From Amycolatopsis sp. CA-230715 (GTDB taxonomy: Bacteria > Actinomycetota > Actinomycetes > Mycobacteriales > Pseudonocardiaceae): a stretch of DNA of 64,000 nucleotides. The translations under genes and the position numbers were made by a program. The notes beneath the pieces are model-generated. The model worked only from the letters and a program-made list of their open reading frames with translations, ran no database searches and was not told the DNA's origin. Location: NCBI RefSeq assembly GCF_018736145.1, contig NZ_CP059997.1, forward strand, positions 3,285,501 to 3,349,500, given 5' to 3'. Shown here piece after piece: positions 18,052 through 27,544 of the stretch (the stretch's first letter is position 1; each line of letters begins with the position of its first letter).

Positions 18052-19953
18052 TCAGCTGGTGATTTCGAGGGTGCGCACGATCTCCTCACAGGCCGAGGCG
18101 ACCCGTTCGCGTGGCACCACCCCGGCATACTGACAGCCGATGCTCACCTGCACAGTGCCTTTCGGCAAGACGTACCAGTCGGTGACGGCGCGCGGCTTCG
18201 TCTCCCGGTAGTACATGACGGCCTTGCCCGCGTAGCTGGCATCCGGGTTGAACTGCGAGTACTGCGGTTTCTGGGCGATGCCCGCGCGGAGCTGGTCGAC
18301 GAACTGCGCCCGGTTCGCGGTCGCGTCGGAGACCAGCAGGAACTCCTGTACGGCGACGAGGTCGTCGGCCTGCTGCGCGTCGGCCGGTTTGAGCACCGAC
18401 TGCCGGATCTGCACGTTGTCGTCGGTCTGGGCCCAGTCCGACGGGGCGACGAACTGGTAGTGGTACTGCGCGACCTGCCTGCCTTGTGCCTGCGACGAGT
18501 CGCCGCTCTTGCTGAGCACGATCGGCACCGTCACCGCGGCGGCGGCCACCACGAGCGCCGCGGCACCGATGAGCCACCACCGTTTCCTTCTTGTCGGCTT
18601 AGGCGGCTCTGGAGCCTGCGCGGGCGCCACCGGGTGAGGCGGCGGCAGCGGCACCAAAGGACGCCCCACCGGCCTCTGGCGCGCGACGTTTAGCCCGCTA
18701 AACGCAGGTCGCGCGGGGGGTGGGGGGTCGGTGGGGCGGACGACGGTGGTGGGGCGGTCCGGGTTCGAGCCGGGGGGCGCGGTGCCGCGGGGCGGGGTCC
18801 CGCGGGCGGGCGCCGGGTGGGCGGGCGCCGGGTGGGCGGGGTCGAGCTGGACGGCGCGGAGAGCGCCGCGGGCGACCACGGTCTCGGGCTGGTCCAGCGT
18901 GGTCGGCACCACGCCGGTGCGCTCGTGGACGAGCCTCGAAATCATCGGAACCCGGCTCGAACCACCGACCAGGAAGATCGCGGTCAACTGCCGCGGCCGC
19001 ATACCCGCCTCATCGATCGCGGACACCGTGAGTTCGACGGCTCGCCCGAGTGGCGCGGCGATGAGCCGCTCCAGGTCTTCCCTGGTGACATGGGCGTCGG
19101 CGAACGGCGGCGGCATCGGCACGTCGGTGTAGGCGTGCCGCGACAAGGTCTCCTTGGCGCCGCGCACGTCCTGGTGGAGCACGCGGCGACGGCGACGGTC
19201 CGCGAGTTCCCTGCCGTCGACCAGCTGGCTCCACGCGCCGGGATCGGTCGCCGAGACCAGCGAGCCGACGTGTTCGAGCAGCGACTGGTCGATATCGGCT
19301 CCGCCGAAGCTCGGATCACCCCTGGTCGCCAGCACCTGGAACCCGCCACGAGACGTGCCGGAAGCGCGGCGGACCACGCTGACGTCCACGGTGCCGCCGC
19401 CGAGGTCCAGCACCGCGAGCGTGTCGCCCGGCGCACCGCTGAACTCGACCGTTCGTTCCTGGTTCACCTCGGTGGGCGCGAACGTGGCCGCGTGGTAGAC
19501 GGCCGCGGCCACCGGCTCGGGCACCAGCGCGACCTGGTGCGCGAGCCCACCGGCGGCCTGCCGAAGGAGCCGGGTCCGGACCGCGCCCCAGTCCGCGGGA
19601 TGGGTCAGCACCAGCAGGGAAACCTCGGCGCCGCCCGCGAGCCGTCGTGCCTCGCTGACAGCCCGGCTCAGCACCGCGCGGACCACGTCGGTCACGCGGA
19701 GGACCGTGTCACCGAGCAGCAGCTCGCCTTCGTCGATCCGGCGCTTCGGGTTCGGCTCGTACCGCGACGGGTCCATCGCGGCCTGGCGCTCCGCCTCCTG
19801 CCCGACGAACAGCGTGCCGTCGGCGGCGGCGTACACCGCCGAGGACATCAGCGGCTGCCCGTCCACCACGACGACCTGGGCGTCGCGGCCGTTGAGCGAC
19901 GCGACCACGCAGGTGCTCGATGTCCCGAAGTCCACCGCTACCCGCAGTGTCAC
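18052..19953 (-). CDS. Hsp70/actin-like ATPase domain fused to a membrane helix and an Rv3446c-like T7SS domain
   Basis: A 633-residue protein. The N-terminal DnaK-type nucleotide-binding domain has phosphate-1 VDFGTSSTCVVA, phosphate-2 LAVLDLGGGTVDVSVV and the adenosine loop IFLVGGSSRVPMI. It has no peptide-binding domain; a Pro/Arg-rich linker follows instead. A membrane helix (WWLIGAAALVVAAAAVTVPI, about residue 490) and an outer C-terminal domain then follow. The domain order and the place next to eccC match the type VII secretion-associated Rv3446c family of ESX-4 loci. Residues 417-423 (AFSGLNV) in the linker are encoded by a copy of the 18-bp palindrome. Confidence 0.85.
   Translation of the reverse strand: MTLRVAVDFGTSSTCVVASLNGRDAQVVVVDGQPLMSSAVYAAADGTLFVGQEAERQAAMDPSRYEPNPKRRIDEGELLLGDTVLRVTDVVRAVLSRAVSEARRLAGGAEVSLLVLTHPADWGAVRTRLLRQAAGGLAHQVALVPEPVAAAVYHAATFAPTEVNQERTVEFSGAPGDTLAVLDLGGGTVDVSVVRRASGTSRGGFQVLATRGDPSFGGADIDQSLLEHVGSLVSATDPGAWSQLVDGRELADRRRRRVLHQDVRGAKETLSRHAYTDVPMPPPFADAHVTREDLERLIAAPLGRAVELTVSAIDEAGMRPRQLTAIFLVGGSSRVPMISRLVHERTGVVPTTLDQPETVVARGALRAVQLDPAHPAPAHPAPARGTPPRGTAPPGSNPDRPTTVVRPTDPPPPARPAFSGLNVARQRPVGRPLVPLPPPHPVAPAQAPEPPKPTRRKRWWLIGAAALVVAAAAVTVPIVLSKSGDSSQAQGRQVAQYHYQFVAPSDWAQTDDNVQIRQSVLKPADAQQADDLVAVQEFLLVSDATANRAQFVDQLRAGIAQKPQYSQFNPDASYAGKAVMYYRETKPRAVTDWYVLPKGTVQVSIGCQYAGVVPRERVASACEEIVRTLEITS
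18687..18704 (+). repeat. Palindromic element, copy 6, in frame in the Hsp70-like gene
   Basis: A perfect copy flanked by GCGAC and CAG. It is read on the minus strand as FSGLNV, in the one frame of that orientation that has no stop. It lies in the low-complexity linker between the ATPase domain and the membrane helix. Confidence 0.92.
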
Positions 19954-20005
19954 GCCCTACTCCCGCCGCTGTTCGCCCCTTCTTCGCACCATCGCCGGTT
20001 TCCCG

Positions 20006-23000
20006 TCAGTCGGGCTGAATCCACGAAACCTGGAGGAGCTGCTTGGACACCTTACGGCTGACCATGTGCCCCCGACCCGGTGGCATCGCACTGGGACGCA
20101 CCGTGCCGAGCAGCACGCCTTCGTCCCTGGACCCGTTCATCACCATGCCGGGCGCCGCGATCTCCTTCATCTTCCCGAGGATCGGGTCGTACAGCGCGCG
20201 GGACGCGCCACCGGTGCGGCGGGCCGCGATCATGTGCAGGCCGACGTCCTTGGCCTGGGCCAGGTAGTCGCTGAGCGGGCGCAGCGGGTTGTTGGTCTGC
20301 GTCACCACGAGGTCGTAGTCGTCGACGATCACGAACAGCTCCGGCCCGGTCCACCAGGACCGGGTGCGCAGCTGCTCCGGCGTGACGTCGGGGCCGGGCA
20401 ACCGCCGTGACATCGACCCCGCGATGTCGTTGATCATCGTCTCCAGCTGCTGGGCCGAAACCGCGTAGCCGAGCAGCTGGTCGCCTTCGACGAATCCGAG
20501 CATCGTGCGCCGGTAGTCGACGAGCACGATGACCGCTTCCTTGGAGGTGTACCGCTCCGTGATGCCGCGGGCGATCTGGCGGAGCAGGTTCGTCTTGCCC
20601 GACTCGCCGTCGCAGAACGCCATGAAATGCGGCTCCGCGTTGAAGTCCAGGTAGACGGGCGCGAGCTCTTCCTCGTCGACGCCGATCGGGATGAGCTTCG
20701 TGTTCCGCTTCTGGTCCATCGCCAGCACGTCTTCGTAGCTGATGAGCTCCGGCAGCAGGCGGACCTGCGGCGCGTGGCGGCCCTTCCAGGCTCCGCGGAT
20801 CCTGGCCACCGCGTCACTGACACCGGCACCGATGTCGTTGGCGTCGCTGGACCCGTCGATCCGGGGCAGCCCGGTGAGCAGGTGCAGCTTGTCCCTGGTC
20901 AAGCCGCGGCCCGGCCGCCCTTCCGGCACGTTCACCGCGACCCTGCGGTCGATGTCGGATTCGGTCGGGTCACCGAGCCGGAGTTCGAACCGGGTACCGA
21001 GCATGTCCTTGATCGCGGGCCGGATGTCGGCCCACCGGTTCGCGGCGACGATCACGTGCACGCCGTAGGTGAGACCGCGCTGCGCGAGCATGGTGATCGT
21101 GGTCTCGAGCTCTTCGAAGTCGTCTCGGATGGCGCGCCAGCCGTCGACGATCAGGAACGCGTCGCCGAACGGGTCCTGGTCCGGCGTGATCTCGCCCCGG
21201 CGCTTCCGGTTGCGGAACTCGTTCATCGAGTCGATGCCCATCGCGCCGAACCGGCCTTCGCGCTCGTTCGCGAGCGAGTTGAGTTCGGCGACGATGCGGC
21301 GTGCCTTGTCCGGCTCACGACGGGCGACGGCGACGCCGCCGACGTGCGGCAGGTCCGCGAGCCCGGCGAGCGTGCCACCACCGAGGTCGACGCAGTAGAA
21401 CTGCGCTTCCTCGGGGGTGTGGGTGAGCGCCATGGACATGATCAGCGTCCGCAGCATGGTGGACTTGCCGGACTGCGGCCCGCCGATCAGCACCGCGTGC
21501 CCCGAGGCACCGGAGAAGTCCGCCCAGAGCGGATCCCGCCGCTGTTCGTACGGCCGGTCGACGATGCCGAGCGGGATCTGCAGCCTGCCGTTCCCGAAGA
21601 ACCCGACCGGGGAAAGACCCCTGTCCTCCGTCGGGTTGAGGTTGGGCAGCAGGGTGTCGAGCGAGCTCGGCTCGTTCAACGGAGGCAGCCACACCTCGTG
21701 CGCGGGCGGGCCCTGGCCGATCAGCCGGTTGACGATGACGTCGAGCTCGCTCGGCTCGACCGCCTCTTCCGGCTTTTCTTCCTTCTTGACCTCGATCTGC
21801 TCGGGCTCCGGTTCCGGCTCCGGCGGCAGCTCCACGAAGTCCGGCACGAACATCTGAGGCCGCTTGTCCGCCCTGACCACGCTGGCCACCGGGCCCGCGG
21901 CCTGGATCCCGGACGGCCGGTACGGACCGGAGACGTAGGACGCCTTGAACCGCACCATCGTCGAGGTGTCGTACTTGAGGTAGCCCGACCCCGGGATGGA
22001 CGGCAGCTCGAACGCGTCCGGCACGCCGATCGCGGCGCGGGACTCGGCGGCGGAGAAGGTCTTGAGGCCGATCCGGTACGACAGGTGCGAGTCGAGGCCG
22101 CGGAGCTTGCCCTCTTCAAGCCGCTGAGACGCCAGGAGCATGTGCATCTGCAGCGACCGGCCGAGCCGCCCGATCGCGACGAACAGCTCGATGAAGTCCG
22201 GCTTCGCGGACAACAGCTCGGAGAACTCGTCGACGACGATGAACAGCGCGGGCAGCGGGTCGAGGTCGGCGCCGTTCTCCCGCGCCTTCTCGTACTCCCA
22301 GACGTTCTTGAAGTTGCCGCCGTTCTTCAGCGCCTCCTGGCGCCGGTTCATCTCACCGGCGAGCGCGTCCTTCATGCGGTCGACCAGGGTGACCTCGTCG
22401 GCGAGGTTGGTGATGACCGCGGAGACGTGCGGCGCGCTGTCGAGCCCGAGGAACGTCGCACCACCCTTGAAGTCGACCAACACGAAGTTGAGCGTGGTCG
22501 ACGAGTGGGTGGCGAGCATGCCGAGCACGAGCGTCCGCAGGAACTCCGACTTACCGGAACCGGTCGCACCGATGCACAGGCCGTGCGGGCCCATGCCCTC
22601 CATCGCCGCTTCCTTGATGTCCAGCTCGACCTGCTGGCCGTACTCGCCGATGCCGAACGGCACGCGGTACCGGTCGCGGACCGGGCGCGGCCGCCATGCC
22701 TGCTGCACGTCGAAGGTCATCGGGTCGCCGGGGATGCCGAGCAGTTCGAGCAGCGTCGGGTTGGACAGCAGCGGTTCGTCCTCGCTGGCTTCCTGTGCCG
22801 CAGTGCCGACGCGGTACGGCGACAGCTTGCGGGCGAGCGCCTCCGCCTCGACCACGCTCAGCTTGTCCGGCCTGCCGAACCATTCGACGCCGCCGGCGCT
22901 GCGCGCGCCGAGCCGCTCCTCTTCGACCACCAGCCGCAGGCCACGGCGGGCGGCGAGGTTCCCGATGGAGTCGGACAGGTCGACGATGGTGACCCCGACC

Positions 23001-24019
23001 AGCCCCTCTTCGAGGATGATCTGTTCTTCCCTGGTCACTTCCGCGTCGTCCACGATGATCACGACGTGCGGCTGGTCCGGGGCGGGGGTCGCGTTGCGCG
23101 AGAACCGGGGGCGATCGCGGAGCTCCGCGTCGAGCCACTGCTCGATCTGCGCCAGCGAACCCGCCATCATGCGCAGCTGGCCGATGCCGTCGGCGAGCTC
23201 GGGGTGCTGGACGTGCGGCAGCCACTTCGCCCATTCCCACTCGTCCTTGGCCCTGCCCGCGGTGGCCACGGCGATCAGCACGTCGTCCGAGCTGTGGAAC
23301 GTCACGAGCTGGGCCAGCATGGCGCGGGCGAGGCCGCGGGTCAGCTCGCGCTCGCCCTGCATGCTCACCGCGGCGAACCCGCGCAGCGTGATCTGGGTCG
23401 GCAGGTCCGGCACGATCGAGTGGGCGCGCACGAAACGGCGCAGCGCCAGCGTGGCGATCGGCTCGAGCTCGTCGACGGGGCCGGTCTGCGGCGGCACGAG
23501 CCGGGTGGCCAGCCGGTGCGAGCTGCGGCCGACGCGCAGGTGCAGGAAGTCCTGGTCGTTCTGGCGCCGCTCCCACATCCGCCTGCTGGCGGCCAGCGAC
23601 CACAGCATCTGCGGGTCGGGGTGCACCCACTCGAGCGAGGCGCGCTGGTCGGCCATCGCCTCGCGCGCCCTGTCCCGCATCTGGCCGAGGTAGCGCAGGT
23701 AGTCCTTGCGGTCCTCGTTCATCTCGGCCTTCTTGGCACCGCCGCCCTTGCCGCCACCGGCCATCATGCCGCCCATCGAGGCGAGCATCATGATCGGCAT
23801 CATCATGGTCATCGGGTTCTTCGCGGCCGCACCGCCGCCGATGAACATCACGCCGACCATGCCGAGGGTGGACAGGACCATCACGATGGGCAGCAGCTTC
23901 ATCATGATGTTGCCCGGGATGGTGCGCGGTACCTCGGGCGGCGGCTCGAGGTGCACCTCACCGCCCGGCGGGCGCGGCGCAGCCAGGCGTGGCAACTTCT
24001 TGAACTGCAGCGTGCTCAC
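20006..24019 (-). CDS. eccC: Type VII secretion ATPase EccC (fused EccCa-EccCb)
   Basis: This is the membrane-bound motor of the ESX system, 1337 residues. Two N-terminal membrane helices (about 38-90) are followed by three FtsK/SpoIIIE-type ATPase domains. Their nucleotide loops are GATGSGKSEFLR near residue 485, GGPQSGKSTMLR near 845 and a shorter GESGKTNLLRQ near 1135. The third domain normally binds the substrate signal. The first domain has Walker B FIVVDEFSELL. The start is GTG at 24019 with GAGGGG upstream. It is transcribed divergently from eccD and followed by the Hsp70-like gene. The architecture fits the ESX-4 type. Confidence 0.96.
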   Translation of the reverse strand: MSTLQFKKLPRLAAPRPPGGEVHLEPPPEVPRTIPGNIMMKLLPIVMVLSTLGMVGVMFIGGGAAAKNPMTMMMPIMMLASMGGMMAGGGKGGGAKKAEMNEDRKDYLRYLGQMRDRAREAMADQRASLEWVHPDPQMLWSLAASRRMWERRQNDQDFLHLRVGRSSHRLATRLVPPQTGPVDELEPIATLALRRFVRAHSIVPDLPTQITLRGFAAVSMQGERELTRGLARAMLAQLVTFHSSDDVLIAVATAGRAKDEWEWAKWLPHVQHPELADGIGQLRMMAGSLAQIEQWLDAELRDRPRFSRNATPAPDQPHVVIIVDDAEVTREEQIILEEGLVGVTIVDLSDSIGNLAARRGLRLVVEEERLGARSAGGVEWFGRPDKLSVVEAEALARKLSPYRVGTAAQEASEDEPLLSNPTLLELLGIPGDPMTFDVQQAWRPRPVRDRYRVPFGIGEYGQQVELDIKEAAMEGMGPHGLCIGATGSGKSEFLRTLVLGMLATHSSTTLNFVLVDFKGGATFLGLDSAPHVSAVITNLADEVTLVDRMKDALAGEMNRRQEALKNGGNFKNVWEYEKARENGADLDPLPALFIVVDEFSELLSAKPDFIELFVAIGRLGRSLQMHMLLASQRLEEGKLRGLDSHLSYRIGLKTFSAAESRAAIGVPDAFELPSIPGSGYLKYDTSTMVRFKASYVSGPYRPSGIQAAGPVASVVRADKRPQMFVPDFVELPPEPEPEPEQIEVKKEEKPEEAVEPSELDVIVNRLIGQGPPAHEVWLPPLNEPSSLDTLLPNLNPTEDRGLSPVGFFGNGRLQIPLGIVDRPYEQRRDPLWADFSGASGHAVLIGGPQSGKSTMLRTLIMSMALTHTPEEAQFYCVDLGGGTLAGLADLPHVGGVAVARREPDKARRIVAELNSLANEREGRFGAMGIDSMNEFRNRKRRGEITPDQDPFGDAFLIVDGWRAIRDDFEELETTITMLAQRGLTYGVHVIVAANRWADIRPAIKDMLGTRFELRLGDPTESDIDRRVAVNVPEGRPGRGLTRDKLHLLTGLPRIDGSSDANDIGAGVSDAVARIRGAWKGRHAPQVRLLPELISYEDVLAMDQKRNTKLIPIGVDEEELAPVYLDFNAEPHFMAFCDGESGKTNLLRQIARGITERYTSKEAVIVLVDYRRTMLGFVEGDQLLGYAVSAQQLETMINDIAGSMSRRLPGPDVTPEQLRTRSWWTGPELFVIVDDYDLVVTQTNNPLRPLSDYLAQAKDVGLHMIAARRTGGASRALYDPILGKMKEIAAPGMVMNGSRDEGVLLGTVRPSAMPPGRGHMVSRKVSKQLLQVSWIQPD

Positions 24020-24335
24020 CGGAAGAACCCCTCTTCAACTCGGCTGTGCGGACTGCCCGGTCCGCGGCCGGTCCACACGTTAGCGAACCAGGTGGGCCGC
24101 GCGCGGGAAGACCGCCCAACCGAGCCTGTTCCGGCGAACACGCACCATGGCGCCTCCGCGTCGTTGATACTAGGGCCGCCCACCGACAGGTCCGCGCCCG
24201 AGAAGGCCGTCGGCGGGCGCGACGGGCTCCACATCGCGGCCTGCCTTTGCCGGGCACGCGCGGGCGGGCGAAGATGTGGCCGCCGCAGTTCGGTATAAGT
24301 ACCCGCAGGATTCTCTCCAGGTAGGGGGCAGGCAC
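24020..24335. promoter_or_regulatory. Divergent intergenic region between eccC and eccD
   Basis: The 316 bp hold the starts of both halves of the core secretion locus. A TATAAG box at 24294-24299, 36 bp before the eccD start, is a plausible -10 for eccD. GATACT near 24167 could serve the other half. No clear -35 was seen. No gene or repeat was found here. Confidence 0.4.
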
Positions 24336-25733
24336 GTGGCGACGGGCACGACGGTATTCAGCAGGGTGACGGTGGTGGCCCCACGCACCCGGATCGACGT
24401 GGCGCTTCCCGCCGACGTCGCGGTCGCCGACCTGCTGCCGATGCTGCTGGACATGGCGAAGGAAGCCACACCGGACGGCGGCGCGCGGCACGGCGGCTGG
24501 GCGCTCGCCAAGCTCGGCGACGCCCCGCTGGACCCGAGCCGCACCCTCGCCTCGCTCGGCATCGTCGACGGCGAGCTGCTGCAGCTGCGCCGCCGCAACG
24601 AGAACCCGCCGCCTCCGCTCTACGACGACGTCGTCGACGCGATCGCCGAATCGGACCCGGACAGCTTCCGGCCGTGGACGAAGGAAACAGCGAGGAAGAT
24701 CGGGCACATCGCGGGCGGGCTCGCGCTCGTGTTCGCGGCGCTGGCCCTGTTCATGGGCGGTTCGCTCTACGGCGGCAGCGCGGTCGCGTCCGCGGTGGCC
24801 GGTGGCGTCGGTGCCATCGCCTGCCTCGCGATCGGCGCGACGCTCGCGAAGGCCTATCAAATGGAAGCGACCGGGGTCGTCGTCGCGGCCGCGGGCGGGT
24901 TGCCGTTCGCCTTCGTCGCGGGCTTCTACAGCGTGCCCGGCCTGTCCATGCGTGCGAACCTCCTCCTCGCCTGCGGCTTGCTGGTGATCCTCGCCGGTGT
25001 CGCGATCCTCGTGATGGGCTCGGGCATCACCACGTTCATCGCGGCGGCGACCGCCGGGGTCATCGGGGTGATCGCGTTCGGCGTCGCGACCTTGATCGCG
25101 CATCCCGCGGCCGGGATCGCGGCTGGCACGACCGCGGTGGCGCTGGGCTGCATCTCGATCCTGCCGAGGGCGACCATCTGGCTGGCGAAGCTGCCGCTGC
25201 CGCACGTGCCGGGCAGCGCCGAGGAGCTCAAGGAAGATTCCGGCTTCCCGGACTACACGGCCATCGAGCGCCGCACGAACACCGCGCACAACTACATGAC
25301 CGGGCTCCTGATCGGCTGCGGTGTCGCGGCCGCGCTGTCCGCGATCATCGCGTCGAGCTCCTCGAGCGTGTTCGGGATCATCATGGGCGTCGTCGCGACG
25401 CTCGTGCTGCTGCTGCGCGGGCGCGCCTACGCCAACGGCAGCCAGGCGATCGCGCTGCTCGCCACCGGCATGCTGGCCGCGGCGGGCATCATGGTGAACT
25501 GGCTGTTCACCCAGGACACGTTCGGCAGGCTGCTGTGGGTGTTCGGGTCGCTCGTGCTCATCGCGGCCGCCGCGCTCGTGGTCGGTGTCGTCTTCCCGAA
25601 CCAGCGTTTCTCGCCGCCGCTGCGGCGTACCGTCGAGATCATCGAGGCCGTGTGCATCGCGACCGTCCTCCCGCTCGCGCTCGCGGTGATGGACCTGTAC
25701 TCGACGCTGCGGCACATCAACCTCGGCAACTGA
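24336..25733 (+). CDS. eccD: Type VII secretion integral membrane protein EccD
   Basis: This forms the membrane pore vestibule of the ESX complex. From the GTG at 24336 it is 465 residues. A longer frame exists, but the GTG has GGGGGCAGG upstream and gives a clean start, MATGTTVFSRVTVVAPRTRI. The first 85 residues form the ubiquitin-like domain typical of EccD. About eleven membrane helices follow. Only 41 bp separate its stop from the mycosin start, so the two are cotranscribed, matching the eccD4-mycP4 order of ESX-4. Confidence 0.94.
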   Translation: MATGTTVFSRVTVVAPRTRIDVALPADVAVADLLPMLLDMAKEATPDGGARHGGWALAKLGDAPLDPSRTLASLGIVDGELLQLRRRNENPPPPLYDDVVDAIAESDPDSFRPWTKETARKIGHIAGGLALVFAALALFMGGSLYGGSAVASAVAGGVGAIACLAIGATLAKAYQMEATGVVVAAAGGLPFAFVAGFYSVPGLSMRANLLLACGLLVILAGVAILVMGSGITTFIAAATAGVIGVIAFGVATLIAHPAAGIAAGTTAVALGCISILPRATIWLAKLPLPHVPGSAEELKEDSGFPDYTAIERRTNTAHNYMTGLLIGCGVAAALSAIIASSSSSVFGIIMGVVATLVLLLRGRAYANGSQAIALLATGMLAAAGIMVNWLFTQDTFGRLLWVFGSLVLIAAAALVVGVVFPNQRFSPPLRRTVEIIEAVCIATVLPLALAVMDLYSTLRHINLGN

Positions 25734-25774
25734 GCAAGGGCATGCCAGCTACGCGCTACAGCAAGGGGGCGCGC

Positions 25775-27391
25775 GTGCGTTCATTGAAGGTTCCCGGCCG
25801 GGTCACGGCCGCCACGCTCGCGGCGACCGTCGCAGTGCTCGGTCCCGGCCTCACCCCGGTGACCGCCGAGGCACAGCCGTCGAACTCCGGAACGTGGAAG
25901 CCGCCGCCGCTGTCCGGCACGGCGCCGCCCGACGACGGCGGCGGACACGGTCCCATCGCGTACGAGAAGTCGAAGGAATGCGTCAAGCGGAAGCTCGGTG
26001 CATCCGTCCAGGTGCAGAACGCGCCGTGGGGGCAGGACTACCTCCAGATCAGGCAGGCGCAGCAGCTCGCCGTGGCCAAGCGGGGCAGCGCGGGCGGCGG
26101 CATCAGGGTCGCGGTGATCGACACCGGCGTCCGGGCGCATCCCGGTCTCGCCGACCGGCTCGAACCGGGCGGCGACTACGTCACCCCGACCGGTGACGGC
26201 ACCGAGGACTGCGACGGGCACGGAACCGAGGTCGCCGGCATCATCGCCGGGAAGACCGGCCCCGACATCGGGTTCACGGGTGTCGCGCCGGACGCGCACA
26301 TCGTCACGATCCGGCAGTCGAGCCAGAACTACAAGAAACCGGACAAGACGGCCGCGCCCCCTGCTCCTCCTTCGACGGGGACGCCGCCTCCGGGCGGTTC
26401 CGGCCAGCCGCAGCCCCCGTCGCAGTCGCAGCTACCGCCGAGTCAGAGCGGCGGAGGTCCCGCCGCCGAGGGCACCGGGCCGCAGCAACAGGGTGGCGGC
26501 GGCGGGCGTCAGCAGGGCGACGGCGAAGGCAGCGCCGGGACCGTGGACACCTTGGCGATGGCGGTGCGGCACGCGGCCGATTCCGCCAACATGGTCGGCG
26601 GCGTGATCAACATGTCGGTCGACAACTGCCGTCCTTCGTTCAACGGCGCCATCACCCCTGGCGAGCGCAAGCTGCAGGCCGCGATCCACTACGCCGTGGC
26701 CGAGAAGAACATCGTGGTGGTGGCCGCGGCGGGCAACAAGTCCGAAGGGTGCCCGCAGAACGACCAGGCGGACCCGAACCAGCCGAAGACCATCGTGACG
26801 CCGCCGTGGTTCAACAACGAGGTGCTCTCCGTCGGCGCGATCGACAGCACCGGCGGGATCGCCGACTTCAGTATCAGGGGCCCCTGGGTGAGTGTCGCGG
26901 CGCCCGGCACCGACATCATCTCGCTCGACCCCGCGGAAGGCTCGTCGGAACTGGCCAACCAGACCATCGAGAACGGCAAGGAACAGACGATCCAGGGCAC
27001 CAGCTTCGCCGCCCCGTACGTTTCGGGCGTGGTGGCGCTGGTGCGGGCGCAGTTCCCCAACCTCACCGCCGCGCAGGTGATGCACCGGATCACGAGCACC
27101 GCGCAGCACCCCGGCGCGAACGGGGGGCGGGACAACTTCGTCGGCTACGGGGTGGTGAACCCGATCGCCGCGCTGACCGCGATCGTGCCCGAGGAGGAGG
27201 GCATCACGCTGCCGGGCAACCCACCGCCGGACAACAGCCTGCCCGAGCTGCCGACGAAGAACTGGACTCCGATGGTGGTCGCGCTGGCGGGCACCGGCGG
27301 CGGACTCGTCGCCCTGCTCATCACCCTCTTCGTGGTGCACACGATCCGACGGAACCGCCCCGAAGGCAGCAGCACCCAAAACCCCGCGTAA
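25775..27391 (+). CDS. mycP: Type VII secretion-associated serine protease mycosin
   Basis: A subtilisin-like, membrane-anchored protease needed for ESX complex stability, 538 residues. The GTG at 25775 has AAGGGGG upstream and gives a signal peptide ending near TPVTAEA; an in-frame ATG at 25742 is less likely. The catalytic triad is D116 (AVIDTG), H149 (DGHGTEVAG) and S410 (GTSFAAPYVSG). A Pro/Gly/Gln-rich insertion of about 70 residues (about 190-260) enlarges one loop, as in several mycosins. A C-terminal membrane helix (WTPMVVALAGTGGGLVALLI) and a basic tail follow. Confidence 0.95.
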   Translation: MRSLKVPGRVTAATLAATVAVLGPGLTPVTAEAQPSNSGTWKPPPLSGTAPPDDGGGHGPIAYEKSKECVKRKLGASVQVQNAPWGQDYLQIRQAQQLAVAKRGSAGGGIRVAVIDTGVRAHPGLADRLEPGGDYVTPTGDGTEDCDGHGTEVAGIIAGKTGPDIGFTGVAPDAHIVTIRQSSQNYKKPDKTAAPPAPPSTGTPPPGGSGQPQPPSQSQLPPSQSGGGPAAEGTGPQQQGGGGGRQQGDGEGSAGTVDTLAMAVRHAADSANMVGGVINMSVDNCRPSFNGAITPGERKLQAAIHYAVAEKNIVVVAAAGNKSEGCPQNDQADPNQPKTIVTPPWFNNEVLSVGAIDSTGGIADFSIRGPWVSVAAPGTDIISLDPAEGSSELANQTIENGKEQTIQGTSFAAPYVSGVVALVRAQFPNLTAAQVMHRITSTAQHPGANGGRDNFVGYGVVNPIAALTAIVPEEEGITLPGNPPPDNSLPELPTKNWTPMVVALAGTGGGLVALLITLFVVHTIRRNRPEGSSTQNPA

Positions 27392-27404
27392 CGGTTCCAC
27401 GCTG

Positions 27405-27422
27405 CGTTTAGCGGGCTAAACG
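27405..27422 (-). repeat. Palindromic element, copy 7
   Basis: A perfect copy 13 bp after the mycP stop; the first of three copies in 131 bp. Confidence 0.9.
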
Positions 27423-27450
27423 TTCCAAGGCTCCTGCCTGGGGCCCGGAG

Positions 27451-27468
27451 CGTTTAGCCCGCTAACTG
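27451..27468 (+). repeat. Palindromic element, copy 8 (AACTG variant)
   Basis: The second of the cluster, in opposite orientation to copy 7. The right arm is GCTAACTG. Confidence 0.9.
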
Positions 27469-27517
27469 CGTCGAGGGCCTCCTGCCGGAACGAGAACGCC
27501 TGAGGGCACGCTCACAA

Positions 27518-27535
27518 CGTTTAGCCCGCTAACTG
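27518..27535 (+). repeat. Palindromic element, copy 9 (AACTG variant)
   Basis: The third of the cluster, 9 bp before the stop of the convergent WXG100-like gene. The right flank is CAG. Confidence 0.9.
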
Positions 27536-27544
27536 CAGGCCCGG

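Noticed and set aside
24076..24092. CACGTTAGCGAACC between eccC and eccD as a possible half element
   Set aside because: The second arm is missing; too short to support.
20627..24298. A 1223-codon open frame on the plus strand opposite eccC
   Set aside because: It mirrors the high-GC third-position pattern of eccC, has no domain and is rich in Arg/His/Val as antisense frames are here.
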